Positions 42,833-50,522 of a stretch of DNA of 56,811 nt are shown piece after piece. Numbering within the stretch: position 1 is the stretch's first letter; the number at the start of each line of letters is the position of its first letter. Made by a program: the position numbers and the translations under genes. Source of the stretch: Candidatus Angelobacter sp. Gp1-AA117 (lineage in GTDB: Bacteria; Acidobacteriota; Terriglobia; Terriglobales; Acidobacteriaceae); NCBI GenBank assembly GCA_003223515.1, contig QHVI01000074.1, positions 1 to 56,811 of the forward strand, given 5' to 3'. Below the pieces are notes generated by a model, which was not told the origin of the DNA, searched no databases, and saw only the letters and a program-made list of their open reading frames with translations.

Positions 42833-44398
42833 ATGAAGAAGCTTCCCGCACAGGTGGATTTCATTGTTGTGGGCGCGGGTGTCGCCGGGTTGCGGGCTGC
42901 CATCAGCCTGGCAGAAGCCGGCAAGGTGCTGGTGCTGGCCAAGCAGGAGTTGACCGAATCGGCCACCCAATATGCCCAGGGCGGCATCGCCGTTGCCCTA
43001 AGCGACGAAGATGAGATCAGCCTGCACCTTCAGGACACCATTAATGCCGGTGATGGTATTGTGAACCCCAAAGCTGCACAGGTGCTGGTGGAAGAAGGGC
43101 CGGAACGCATCCAGGAACTGATCGAATGGGGCACCCAGTTTGACCGCAACGGCACCAGGCTGACATTTACCCGTGAGGCAGCGCACAGCCGCAACCGCAT
43201 CCTGCATGCGCATGGCGATTCGACCGGACGCGAGATCGGCCGCGCTCTGTATGCCAAAGCCGCATCGCTCAAGAATATCTCCTTTTGTGAATTCGAATTC
43301 ATCTCCGCCATGCACGTAGAAGATGGCCGCATAGCCGGAGTACAGTTGATCGCACCTCAGGACAGCCTGCACATAGTGAAAAGCTCTTCGGTATTGCTGG
43401 CCACCGGAGGCGCTGGACAGGTCTACAGCAACACCACGAATCCCGCGGTAGCCACTGCCGACGGCGTAGCCATGGCCTACCACGCTGGCGCCGAGATCAG
43501 CGACATGGAGTTCGTCCAGTTTCACCCGACAGCCCTGTACTTGAAAAATACCCCGCGATTTTTGCTTTCTGAGGCATTACGCGGCGAGGGCGCGGTGCTG
43601 CGCAACGCCGAATTGCACCGGTTTATGTCCAAGTATCACGACATGGCCGAACTGGCGCCGCGTGACGTAGTCGCACGGGCCATCGCTCACGAGCTGGAGG
43701 TCTGCCGTCTCAAGGAACCCATTGTTTACCTGGATCTCACGCACCTCAAGGCTGACCACATCAAGACACGCTTCCCGCGCATCTATCAGACCTGCCTCCA
43801 GTACAACATCGATATCACCGTAGACGAGGTTCCAGTGCGTCCGGCGGCGCACTATCTGATGGGAGGAGTGCGCACCAACCTGCACGGCTGTGCCAGCCTG
43901 CCCGGCCTCTATGCCGCAGGCGAGACCGCCTGCACCGGAGTCCACGGTGCCAACCGCCTGGCCAGCAATTCCCTGCTCGAAGGCCTGGTTTTTGGCGCCC
44001 GAGCCGGTGAGGCGATGCGCAATGAGTTGTGCGAGTTAGAGGACGCTTCAGCAGCGACCCGGGAGACTCCGGCGCAGGATGCAAACATTGATCCGGACGC
44101 CTTGATTCGCGAGATTCAGCAACTGATGTGGAGCAAGGCCGGAATCGTCCGCTCAGGCCAAACCTTGAAAGAAGCGCTGGAGCAACTGCAGTCCGCCGGG
44201 GAATGCCTGCCTGCACCAACTTCGCGCCGGGCCTGCGAAGCCCGAAACATCCATACCGTTGCAACCCTGATCGCCCGCTCCGCCCAGGCCCGCCGAGAAA
44301 GCCGCGGAGCACATTACCGGACGGACTATCCCGCGCACGATGATGCCAAGTTCAAGAAGCATTCCCTCGCTGCCAATGGTGCGATCAGGTTTGAATAA
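42833..44398 (+). CDS. nadB: L-aspartate oxidase
   Basis: A 521-residue flavoenzyme that oxidises L-aspartate to iminoaspartate, the first step of NAD synthesis. It shows the FAD motif VVGAGVAGLRAAISLAEAG, the NadB hallmark QYAQGGIAVALS, HSRNRILHAHGDSTG, FVQFHPTAL, HYLMGGVRTNLHG and NRLASNSLLEGLVFGARAGEA. The ATG at 42833 gives the normal length; the open frame extends 43 codons upstream through repeat DNA. No nadA or nadC is adjacent. The 3' end has a decayed second copy at 46800-47214. Confidence 0.94.
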   Translation: MKKLPAQVDFIVVGAGVAGLRAAISLAEAGKVLVLAKQELTESATQYAQGGIAVALSDEDEISLHLQDTINAGDGIVNPKAAQVLVEEGPERIQELIEWGTQFDRNGTRLTFTREAAHSRNRILHAHGDSTGREIGRALYAKAASLKNISFCEFEFISAMHVEDGRIAGVQLIAPQDSLHIVKSSSVLLATGGAGQVYSNTTNPAVATADGVAMAYHAGAEISDMEFVQFHPTALYLKNTPRFLLSEALRGEGAVLRNAELHRFMSKYHDMAELAPRDVVARAIAHELEVCRLKEPIVYLDLTHLKADHIKTRFPRIYQTCLQYNIDITVDEVPVRPAAHYLMGGVRTNLHGCASLPGLYAAGETACTGVHGANRLASNSLLEGLVFGARAGEAMRNELCELEDASAATRETPAQDANIDPDALIREIQQLMWSKAGIVRSGQTLKEALEQLQSAGECLPAPTSRRACEARNIHTVATLIARSAQARRESRGAHYRTDYPAHDDAKFKKHSLAANGAIRFE

Positions 44399-44404
44399 CA
44401 ACGC

Positions 44405-45292
44405 CTAATTGGCGCCACAGCATTTCTTGAATTTCTTGCCGCTTCCGCACTGGCAGGGATCGTTGCGGCCGATTTTCGGTTTGCTGCGATTCACGGAAGA
44501 GACCGGCTTGAGGGGCTCAGTGTAAGATTTTGCAGGCTCCGGCTGCTCCGGCTTCCTAAACCAGCCTAGCCCGCTCATGTCTTTGGCAACATCGGTGATA
44601 AGAGGGTCCTCGTACAGTGACTTCTGCAGGCACCCTTCCCTGCCCAGGGCTAATGCTTGTTCTATGTTCTTCCACGAGATGCTCCCCGGATACACTAACC
44701 CTTCTCTGTATGCGCGGTTCAGTTCGTCAAGCGCTTCCTGCGGCCAGACATCAGCACAGGCGTTGGCCAGCGCATTCCACTGTTCGCCCGGCTCACGTTT
44801 CATCCTCAGGAACAACTGAACCAAGTACGCCATCACCTCGTCACGGGGACGCCAACCGGCAGCCACGAGGGAAACCATGGCCCTGATTGCCGAACCGCGT
44901 ACCCATTCATTGGCTTCTTCGTTTTCAATGAGCGAAATGATGCCTGAGGTATCGCCACCGGAAACCGATGCCAACATCCTGTTGAGGTCCTCGGTGATGA
45001 TGTCTCCTGCTAAATCAAACGCGAATTCGCCGGGACGCGCAAAAATTCGCACCATCAAAGGATAGGCACTCGTCTCGCGAAATAGCGCCAGGAAATACAT
45101 GGCGAAGATGTGGATCATCCGCTCATGATCCTCAGCCCAGAGAGTCGGGTTATTATCTACATCCTCAAGTACCTTCAAAAAAGCAGGAATTGCTTCGTCT
45201 TTTCTGGCTATTACTTCTTCAGTAAGACGGGTGGGAAATGAGCCGCGGTGACGTTCCAGGCGGTGCAAAAGCTCATGAATTTCGATAGCCAT
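44405..45292 (-). CDS. DUF1186-like protein with SEC-C zinc motif
   Basis: A 295-residue protein. The body is helical (HEAT-like pattern: IHELLHRLERHRGSFP, then EAIPAFLKVLED and so on), as in DUF1186. The C-terminus is a SEC-C motif, GRNDPCQCGSGKKFKKCC, a zinc-binding tail shared with SecA that mediates protein or ribosome contacts. Role unknown. It lies between nadB and the YdjM-like gene on the opposite strand, and is missing from the decayed duplicate of those two genes at 46800-47440. The ATG at 45292 has AGGATA close upstream. Confidence 0.85.
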   Translation of the reverse strand: MAIEIHELLHRLERHRGSFPTRLTEEVIARKDEAIPAFLKVLEDVDNNPTLWAEDHERMIHIFAMYFLALFRETSAYPLMVRIFARPGEFAFDLAGDIITEDLNRMLASVSGGDTSGIISLIENEEANEWVRGSAIRAMVSLVAAGWRPRDEVMAYLVQLFLRMKREPGEQWNALANACADVWPQEALDELNRAYREGLVYPGSISWKNIEQALALGREGCLQKSLYEDPLITDVAKDMSGLGWFRKPEQPEPAKSYTEPLKPVSSVNRSKPKIGRNDPCQCGSGKKFKKCCGAN

Positions 45293-45474
45293 TATCCTGA
45301 AACTGTACACTGGAGATAATAGAACTGGGCGCTCGAATCGTGCAGCAGACTGAATTTTTCACCAGGGCCAATGAACCTGCACCAAAACTGCGACATAATG
45401 GGAGAACGATGGGCTTCGTACCAATTCGAATTGAAGAAGTGGTTCGTGCCCAGCATAAGAGGTAAAACTGAGTT

Positions 45475-46038
45475 TTGAGTCCGGCAACCCACTTTTTGGC
45501 AGGATGGCTCCTGGCTAACACCACAGCTCTGGAACGTCGTGAACGTGCTCTGGTAGTATGCGCCGCAATCCTTCCTGATGTGGATGGGCTGGGATTTATC
45601 CCGGAACTGCTTACGCGAAACTCAGCTCATCCCGTGCTATGGTTTTCGCAATACCACCACGCCTTGCATACGTTGCTTTTCGCTCTCATTGTGACTACGG
45701 CTGCTTTCTTCTTGGCCAGACAGCGCTGGAAGACGGCCCTGCTGGTGTTCCTCAGCTTTCACCTGCATTTGTTCTGTGACGTCATTGGCGCTCGTGGGCC
45801 GGACGGATATCAATGGCCCATTCCCTATCTCTTTCCATTTTCAAACTCTCTCCAGCTTACATGGCATGGCCAATGGGCCTTGAATGCCTGGCCGAACATC
45901 CTGATGACCGTGGTATTGATTTTCTTTACCTTGTGGCTGGCCTGGAAAACCGGCAGGTCGCCGCTGGAGTTCGTGTCCGAGAAGGCCAATGCAGTCTTCA
46001 TCCGCACGGTGAGGGCTCGATTCTCGGCAAGTTCATAG
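45475..46038 (+). CDS. YdjM-like membrane-bound metal-dependent hydrolase
   Basis: A 187-residue membrane protein of the LexA-regulated YdjM family. It starts SPATHFLAGWLLANTT, the early histidine being a putative metal ligand, then AAILPDVDGLGF, a Y-H-H-A-L-H-T segment and FHLHLFCDVIGARGPDG supply further His/Asp ligands. Three or four hydrophobic helices occupy the rest. The start is probably TTG 45475, with GAGG upstream at long spacing. A degenerate copy of its first half is at 47222-47440. Confidence 0.8.
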   Translation: MSPATHFLAGWLLANTTALERRERALVVCAAILPDVDGLGFIPELLTRNSAHPVLWFSQYHHALHTLLFALIVTTAAFFLARQRWKTALLVFLSFHLHLFCDVIGARGPDGYQWPIPYLFPFSNSLQLTWHGQWALNAWPNILMTVVLIFFTLWLAWKTGRSPLEFVSEKANAVFIRTVRARFSASS

Positions 46039-46480
46039 CTGGTGCATTTCCAGCAAAGCTGTAGCCCGGCAAAACGAACGTTGCCGTAGAGACGGTGCTC
46101 AGCACGTCTTTGAGACGTGGCACGGGCACGGCTCATTGATGGATGTGGGCTACACCACTTCTGGAACTGCTTTAACGATCTGAAGTTCTGCCTTGAACTG
46201 CCAATTCCTGCACCAGCAGAATATTAAAGCAGAGTGATAACAGATCGGTAGAAACTCCATCTCCTACAGCTATGGACAACCCACAGGTACTTCTCGAGGT
46301 TTCTTCTTCCAAAAGCTAATTCGCAATTTACCCTGCAATGTTTTCCATACAACGTAGTGTCTGAAATGTTTTGAAAAAAGTCTCATCCAGCAAAAGGGTA
46401 TTCCCAAGATTTTTCTCTGTTATCTCTGCCAAAAAAAATGCAAAACCCTGAATTTTCACCCCAAGGAAAAGGAGAAGTGT
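46039..46480. repeat. gene-free stretch with a GACGTGCTGAGCAC-type palindrome
   Basis: About 440 bp without a gene. The part 46060-46150 carries REP-like sequence (GTAGAGACGGTGCTCAGCACGTCTTTGAGACGTGGCACG), whose parts self-pair. The last 25 bp hold the ribosome binding site AAGGAGAAG of the broken peptidase gene. The section in between is AT-rich and unremarkable. Confidence 0.55.
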
Positions 46481-46797
46481 ATGACGCCACTAAAACCCTG
46501 GACCGTAATGGTCTATCTCGCAGCTGATAACAATCTCGACAATTTCGCTGTGGACTCGTTGAAGCAGATGAAGGCAGCCGCCACTGACAGCATCAATGTA
46601 GTCGCACAGTTTTACACCGTACCTAAGAACTCAACCAAGCGGTATTTATTTCGACAGCAGTGAAAGTTTTGGGCCTCTCTATAATAGCCGGGTTGAGCAA
46701 TTCTCTCCCAATCACGCCGGAGACCCGCAGAACCTTTCTGATTTCATCATCTGGGGGACCAAGCGCTATCCCGCCAACCACCTGGCAATGGTTTGAG
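46481..46797 (+). pseudogene. clostripain-like (peptidase C11) gene, N-terminal fragment, frameshifted
   Basis: ATG 46481 follows GGAGAAG and encodes KPWTVMVYLAADNNLDNF, the N-terminus of C11 family cysteine peptidases. The frame ends at a TGA at 46661. In the other frame the homology resumes (FDSSESFGPLYNSRVEQ, then LSDFIIWGTKRYPANHLAMV) up to about 46790, where the next family segment, with the catalytic histidine, should follow. Instead the sequence switches to a nadB-like segment. So it is frameshifted and truncated just before the active site. Confidence 0.82.
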
Positions 46798-46799
46798 GC

Positions 46800-47214
46800 C
46801 AATCCCTGCTGAAAGGCCTTGTATTCGGGGCGCGAACGGGCGAAGCCATGCGGGATGCATTATGTGAGATAAAGAACCTTTCGGCGACAGCCGATGAGTA
46901 CCCTACAGGCAGTGGAGCAGACAGTCCTGACGCCTGATCCGTGAGATCCAGAAGTTGATGTGGAACAAGGCCGGGATCGTCCGTTCAGGCCAAACATTAA
47001 AAGAAGCTCTGGAGGCAACTGCAGGCCGCCGACCGCTTGCTTGCGCCAGGATCGCGCCGGGCATGCGAAGCCTGAAATATCCATACCGCCGCCATGCTGA
47101 TCGCCCGCTCCGCCCAGGCCCGCCGAGAAAGCCGCGGAGCGCATTACCGGACGGACTATCCCGCGCACGATGATGCCAGGTTCAAGAGACATTCCATCAT
47201 CACCAGTGAAGGAT
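46800..47214 (+). pseudogene. decayed nadB 3'-end copy
   Basis: From AATCCCTGCTGAAAGGCCTTG onward the sequence matches the last 430 bp of nadB (43960-44398) with indels that break the frame. The match varies in quality: 47101-47180 differs from 44272-44347 at only about one base in 76, while earlier parts are far more diverged. No start codon or full catalytic region is present. Confidence 0.85.
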
Positions 47215-47221
47215 AAAATTT

Positions 47222-47440
47222 ATTTAGCCCGACGACGCCCTTTCTTAACAGGATGGCTTCTGCCCGATACGGCAGCACTGAATCGCCGTGAACGGGCTTT
47301 GGTGCCCTGCACGTCAGTTGTGCTTGATGTAGATGGATTGGGATTCATCCCAGAATGGCCTTACGCGAAACTCCGCGCATCCAATCTTGTAATTCTCGCA
47401 GTACCATCACGCAGAATTGCCGGGGATACGCAAACAACCT
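47222..47440 (+). pseudogene. decayed YdjM-like hydrolase copy
   Basis: The segment FLTGWLLPDTAALNRRERAL, then VLDVDGLGFIPEWPYAKL, mirrors residues 8-45 of the intact YdjM-like protein at 45475-46038, with roughly three quarters of bases matching by eye. It then loses the frame. It directly follows the nadB remnant, repeating the order of the intact genes but without the SEC-C gene between them. Confidence 0.8.
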
Positions 47441-47561
47441 GAGCGGCAAAATCCGGCAGTGCACTCAATGGCTCAGTCTGCTGATCAATCGAATGCATTT
47501 TCAAATTCCTTGCCTTTGGCATGGCATCTGTTCCCAGCAGATACAACACCAATGACTAGAA

Positions 47562-48401
47562 TCATCCATTGATGCCGCCGCACACCTGCGTGCCTCCGCC
47601 GCCACCCCGGTCGTCCTTCCCATACGTGATGATAAATTCTTCTTCTTCTTTTCGGCTCCTTTTTTTAAGCGCCGCCGCAACCCTGTCACGTACCGCCAAT
47701 GCGCAAACCTGGTCGGCTGTGAGTCCCGGGGGCAGCCTGTCTCCGAAGGTCGCAGTCACAACCGCATTCGTCAGTTGCACTTGGTCCGCCTGCATGAAGC
47801 CCAAACTGTCATTGAATTCATTCAAACTATGCTGGAGCGAGCGGACTCCACCAGGGTCCTCTTCCGGTTCATTGTAGAGATGGAAGACTGCCACTGCCGC
47901 ATTGGGGCAGTTCCATGAGAATGATTTATCTCCAGATACATTCACATCATTATAGTTTTTAAAAGAATATTGAAAGACCCGTGTTCCGGAAATGAGACAA
48001 TGCTTCTCTTTAAGCTCGTTTTTCGGGTCTTTGAGAGCATCTCCTGGATCGCCACAGACAAAATGCAGAATTGCATTCGGGCGTTTCAGAATGATCCTGT
48101 TCCGTGCAAAAAAAGTCTGATCTTTGGGCTTGGGATTTTTCAGAACTGGATTCATCTTCGCAGATAGCCTCTCATTGCCTGTATCATCCACGCCCTTAAG
48201 CTGCAAAATCTCGGATTTCTCGAGGTCCTTTTCCTTTTCCTTGCCAAAGTCGCCGCCTTTGTAAACGTGTTGGATAAACTTATCATTACTCCTGTCAAGC
48301 AAGTACCCAGTAAACTTGTCGCCATCATCGACCAGGCAAATCAGGCCATGCAGAACGACATAAAGAATATTCTTGGGAGGATCTGCTTTTTCCTTTTGCA
48401 C
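47562..48401 (-). CDS. paralogue A: conserved HGLICLVD / QVCGG-tail protein
   Basis: A 279-residue protein with no family I recognise and no signal peptide or membrane helix. It is clearly paralogous to 49523-50395. Shared blocks: NILYVVLHGLICLVD near the N-terminus, MNPVLKNP, RVFQYSFK, WNCPN, AVFHLYNEPE, LNEFNDSLGF, LPPGLTADQ, and the Gly-rich tail GGGGGTQVCGGING (266-279). A basic/acidic run (KKRSRKEEEEF) precedes the tail. It is the last gene of the sigma/CHAT array, 67 bp after a trypsin-like protease, so it may be that protease's or the CHAT protease's substrate or partner; this is inference from order and the matching tail. Confidence 0.72.
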   Translation of the reverse strand: MQKEKADPPKNILYVVLHGLICLVDDGDKFTGYLLDRSNDKFIQHVYKGGDFGKEKEKDLEKSEILQLKGVDDTGNERLSAKMNPVLKNPKPKDQTFFARNRIILKRPNAILHFVCGDPGDALKDPKNELKEKHCLISGTRVFQYSFKNYNDVNVSGDKSFSWNCPNAAVAVFHLYNEPEEDPGGVRSLQHSLNEFNDSLGFMQADQVQLTNAVVTATFGDRLPPGLTADQVCALAVRDRVAAALKKRSRKEEEEFIITYGKDDRGGGGGTQVCGGING

Positions 48402-48468
48402 GTTATTTTTTTAGGCATATTGATTATCTTCAGTACTGCTTAGAAACGCGATGGAAGGCACCATCAGC

Positions 48469-49488
48469 CTATCTCGCGGCCATTGCTTGTTTCTTATCAA
48501 GCATAAGCTGCAAAGGCAACCCGACAACTTCCTGATTCGAGAGTTCTTGAATCACGTTGTCCAACCGGTTGGCGAGATAAAAAGGCGGCTTGAGGCTTTG
48601 GTTCTCCGGGATTTCGATGACGTGGTCGCTCACGGCAAACAGCAGTCCTATCGGCTGTTCGTTGCTTATGATCAGCGATCCTGAGTCTCCTGGCTGGGCA
48701 AACAAGCCGCCGTCGGAGACGATCGCAAGTTGATCGACAAATTTCTTTACCATGCGGTTTAAATCCACTATCTCCACCTTCGCGCACTGTAAGACCAGCT
48801 TCCCATTGGTCAATGTTGTGATATTACCGAATTTGCTGACCGGGGGCTTTTCATTGCCGATTAGGGGCGTTTCATTGAGCAGCTTGGAAAGTGCTTGGGG
48901 GGCGAATTGTTGCACTGGGCCAACTTCTTCAAAGTGCGGATTCACCTGTAATGGATCATTGATCTTGACTACGCTTGCATCCACCAAATTGCTTTTGTCC
49001 ACGGAACGCACGTCCGTTCCCAGTTCAATACGGCCTGCTCCTAAAAGCTGACTGCCTGAGCATCCCGCCATTACATGGCGATTGGAGAGCAGCCAGATGC
49101 TGCCATCGCCAGCCGTGAGAAAGGCGCCGATGGTTCCGTTATGCGCGGAACGGCAATCGCGCAGAATTATATTTCCCGGCTGAAAGGTATCGAGATTGGG
49201 CAACTGCTGCGGAACACCGCCGCCTATCTCTCGAAAACGAGGGGTGACAAGGCCTTCCACTGTGACTTCCTGAGGAACCAATTGCTTGATTTTCGCTACT
49301 AGGGCAACCATGTTCTCCGGGTCGTCCACAAACGGGCTTACCACCACGCCGTTTGCTTCCTTGCGCCAGCCATAGCCATGCCAACTTCCGAATGGGGGTT
49401 GGGCGAGCTCGTTAAGATGGGCTACGCCTGCCACATGCTGGCGGTTCCACAAGTCGTCGATGGGCTTAAGTATCTCTTGTATGTCCAT
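48469..49488 (-). CDS. cytoplasmic trypsin-like serine protease
   Basis: A 339-residue chymotrypsin-fold protease. The triad reads His138 in LLSNRHVMAG, Asp170 in NLVDASVVKI and Ser269 in QPGDSGSLII, in the right order and spacing. There is no signal peptide or membrane segment, so it is probably intracellular, unusual for this fold. Residues 1-110 form an N-terminal extension of unknown function, with a conserved-looking FREIGGGVPQQL. It sits between the two paralogous proteins 47562-48401 and 49523-50395, 34 bp after the latter, suggesting one transcript and a shared pathway. Confidence 0.8.
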   Translation of the reverse strand: MDIQEILKPIDDLWNRQHVAGVAHLNELAQPPFGSWHGYGWRKEANGVVVSPFVDDPENMVALVAKIKQLVPQEVTVEGLVTPRFREIGGGVPQQLPNLDTFQPGNIILRDCRSAHNGTIGAFLTAGDGSIWLLSNRHVMAGCSGSQLLGAGRIELGTDVRSVDKSNLVDASVVKINDPLQVNPHFEEVGPVQQFAPQALSKLLNETPLIGNEKPPVSKFGNITTLTNGKLVLQCAKVEIVDLNRMVKKFVDQLAIVSDGGLFAQPGDSGSLIISNEQPIGLLFAVSDHVIEIPENQSLKPPFYLANRLDNVIQELSNQEVVGLPLQLMLDKKQAMAAR

Positions 49489-49522
49489 GATGTTTTCCTC
49501 TCCGCGCTGTGGGCGCTTGTGA

Positions 49523-50395
49523 TCACACTATTGTGCCATCGCCACCACCGCATACCTGTGATCCCCCCGCGCCTCCGAGATCAAAGCCCGCTCCGATACG
49601 ACGATCGTGAACGAATTGAACAATGCCTTTGCGGCGCACGTCCAAGGCAGCATTCTCTTCCGCAAGAATCCCAGGAGGGAGGGGCCCAAGTGATCCTGGA
49701 TCTATCTGGGCCGCAGACGTGATCCGCACATCGGCGCCCAAGAAATCCATGCTGTCCTTGAACTCCTTCACGTTATGGTCGTTTGCGGCGGATTTGGGAT
49801 TGATGGTTAGCAGAGGTTCGTTATAGATGTGAAACACCGCGATGTTGTCGTTTCCGGTGGTTGTTGCCAAGTCAGGACATTCCCAGACGGGATTTCTTCC
49901 CTGGAATAGCTTTACGTTGGCCTGCTGATCAAACTTATATTGAAAAAATCGAATTGCTGAGATTCGCGTCGGTGGAGCGCTCAAGCGATTGTGCTGGTCC
50001 ACCAGCATGCCTGAGGTTATGGTGCCCCTGAGGGCATAGTCGATTTGTTGGGGTCGCGGCAACGTGAACACGGCAAGCACATTCGAAGAAGTGTCGACGG
50101 GAAAGCCGGGTAGCTTCACGACAGGATTCAGGTCAGTCTTCAAAATCGTGGTTTTTGGGCCTGCCTGAAGTTCATCGCTAAATTCGAGGCGTATCGGGAA
50201 ATTCTCGCCTGGTGCCAGCAAAAACTCCTGCTCGGCCAGGAAATCGCCATACATCTGTTTATGTTCGTTATCGCTATCGCGTAAAACGTATGCTTTGAAA
50301 CCGCGATCGACATTGTCGCTGGTAAATCGCCCATCTACTAGGCATATCAAGCCATGAAATGCCACGAATAGAATGTTAGCCATTTCTCCCCTCAT
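49523..50395 (-). CDS. paralogue B: conserved HGLICLVD / QVCGG-tail protein
   Basis: A 290-residue soluble protein related to 47562-48401. Shared blocks are NILFVAFHGLICLVD, DLNPVVKLP, IRFFQYKFD, WECPD, AVFHIYNEPL, VKEFKDSMDF, LPPGILAEE and the tail GGAGGSQVCGGGDGTIV (274-290). Between the blocks the two proteins differ strongly, so selection keeps the ends and a few core strands. No catalytic triad is visible. It follows the CHAT protease gene by 127 bp. Start either GTG/ATG at 50395 or the ATG four codons on; AGGGGAG lies between them. Function unknown. Confidence 0.72.
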   Translation of the reverse strand: MRGEMANILFVAFHGLICLVDGRFTSDNVDRGFKAYVLRDSDNEHKQMYGDFLAEQEFLLAPGENFPIRLEFSDELQAGPKTTILKTDLNPVVKLPGFPVDTSSNVLAVFTLPRPQQIDYALRGTITSGMLVDQHNRLSAPPTRISAIRFFQYKFDQQANVKLFQGRNPVWECPDLATTTGNDNIAVFHIYNEPLLTINPKSAANDHNVKEFKDSMDFLGADVRITSAAQIDPGSLGPLPPGILAEENAALDVRRKGIVQFVHDRRIGAGFDLGGAGGSQVCGGGDGTIV

Positions 50396-50522
50396 ACCTT
50401 ACGGGTCCAACAGCGATTTTGTTGTTTCGCCCCCGGGTTTGTCTTGCAATCATTAAAAAAAAACGGCGGCTATATCGATTTCCCTTTAAAAGCCACTCTA
50501 TTTATTCGTTGACCGGTTTTGT

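Noticed and set aside
46481-46663. Intact 60-codon gene
   Set aside because: It is the front of a C11 peptidase whose homology continues in another frame after the stop codon, so it is a pseudogene.
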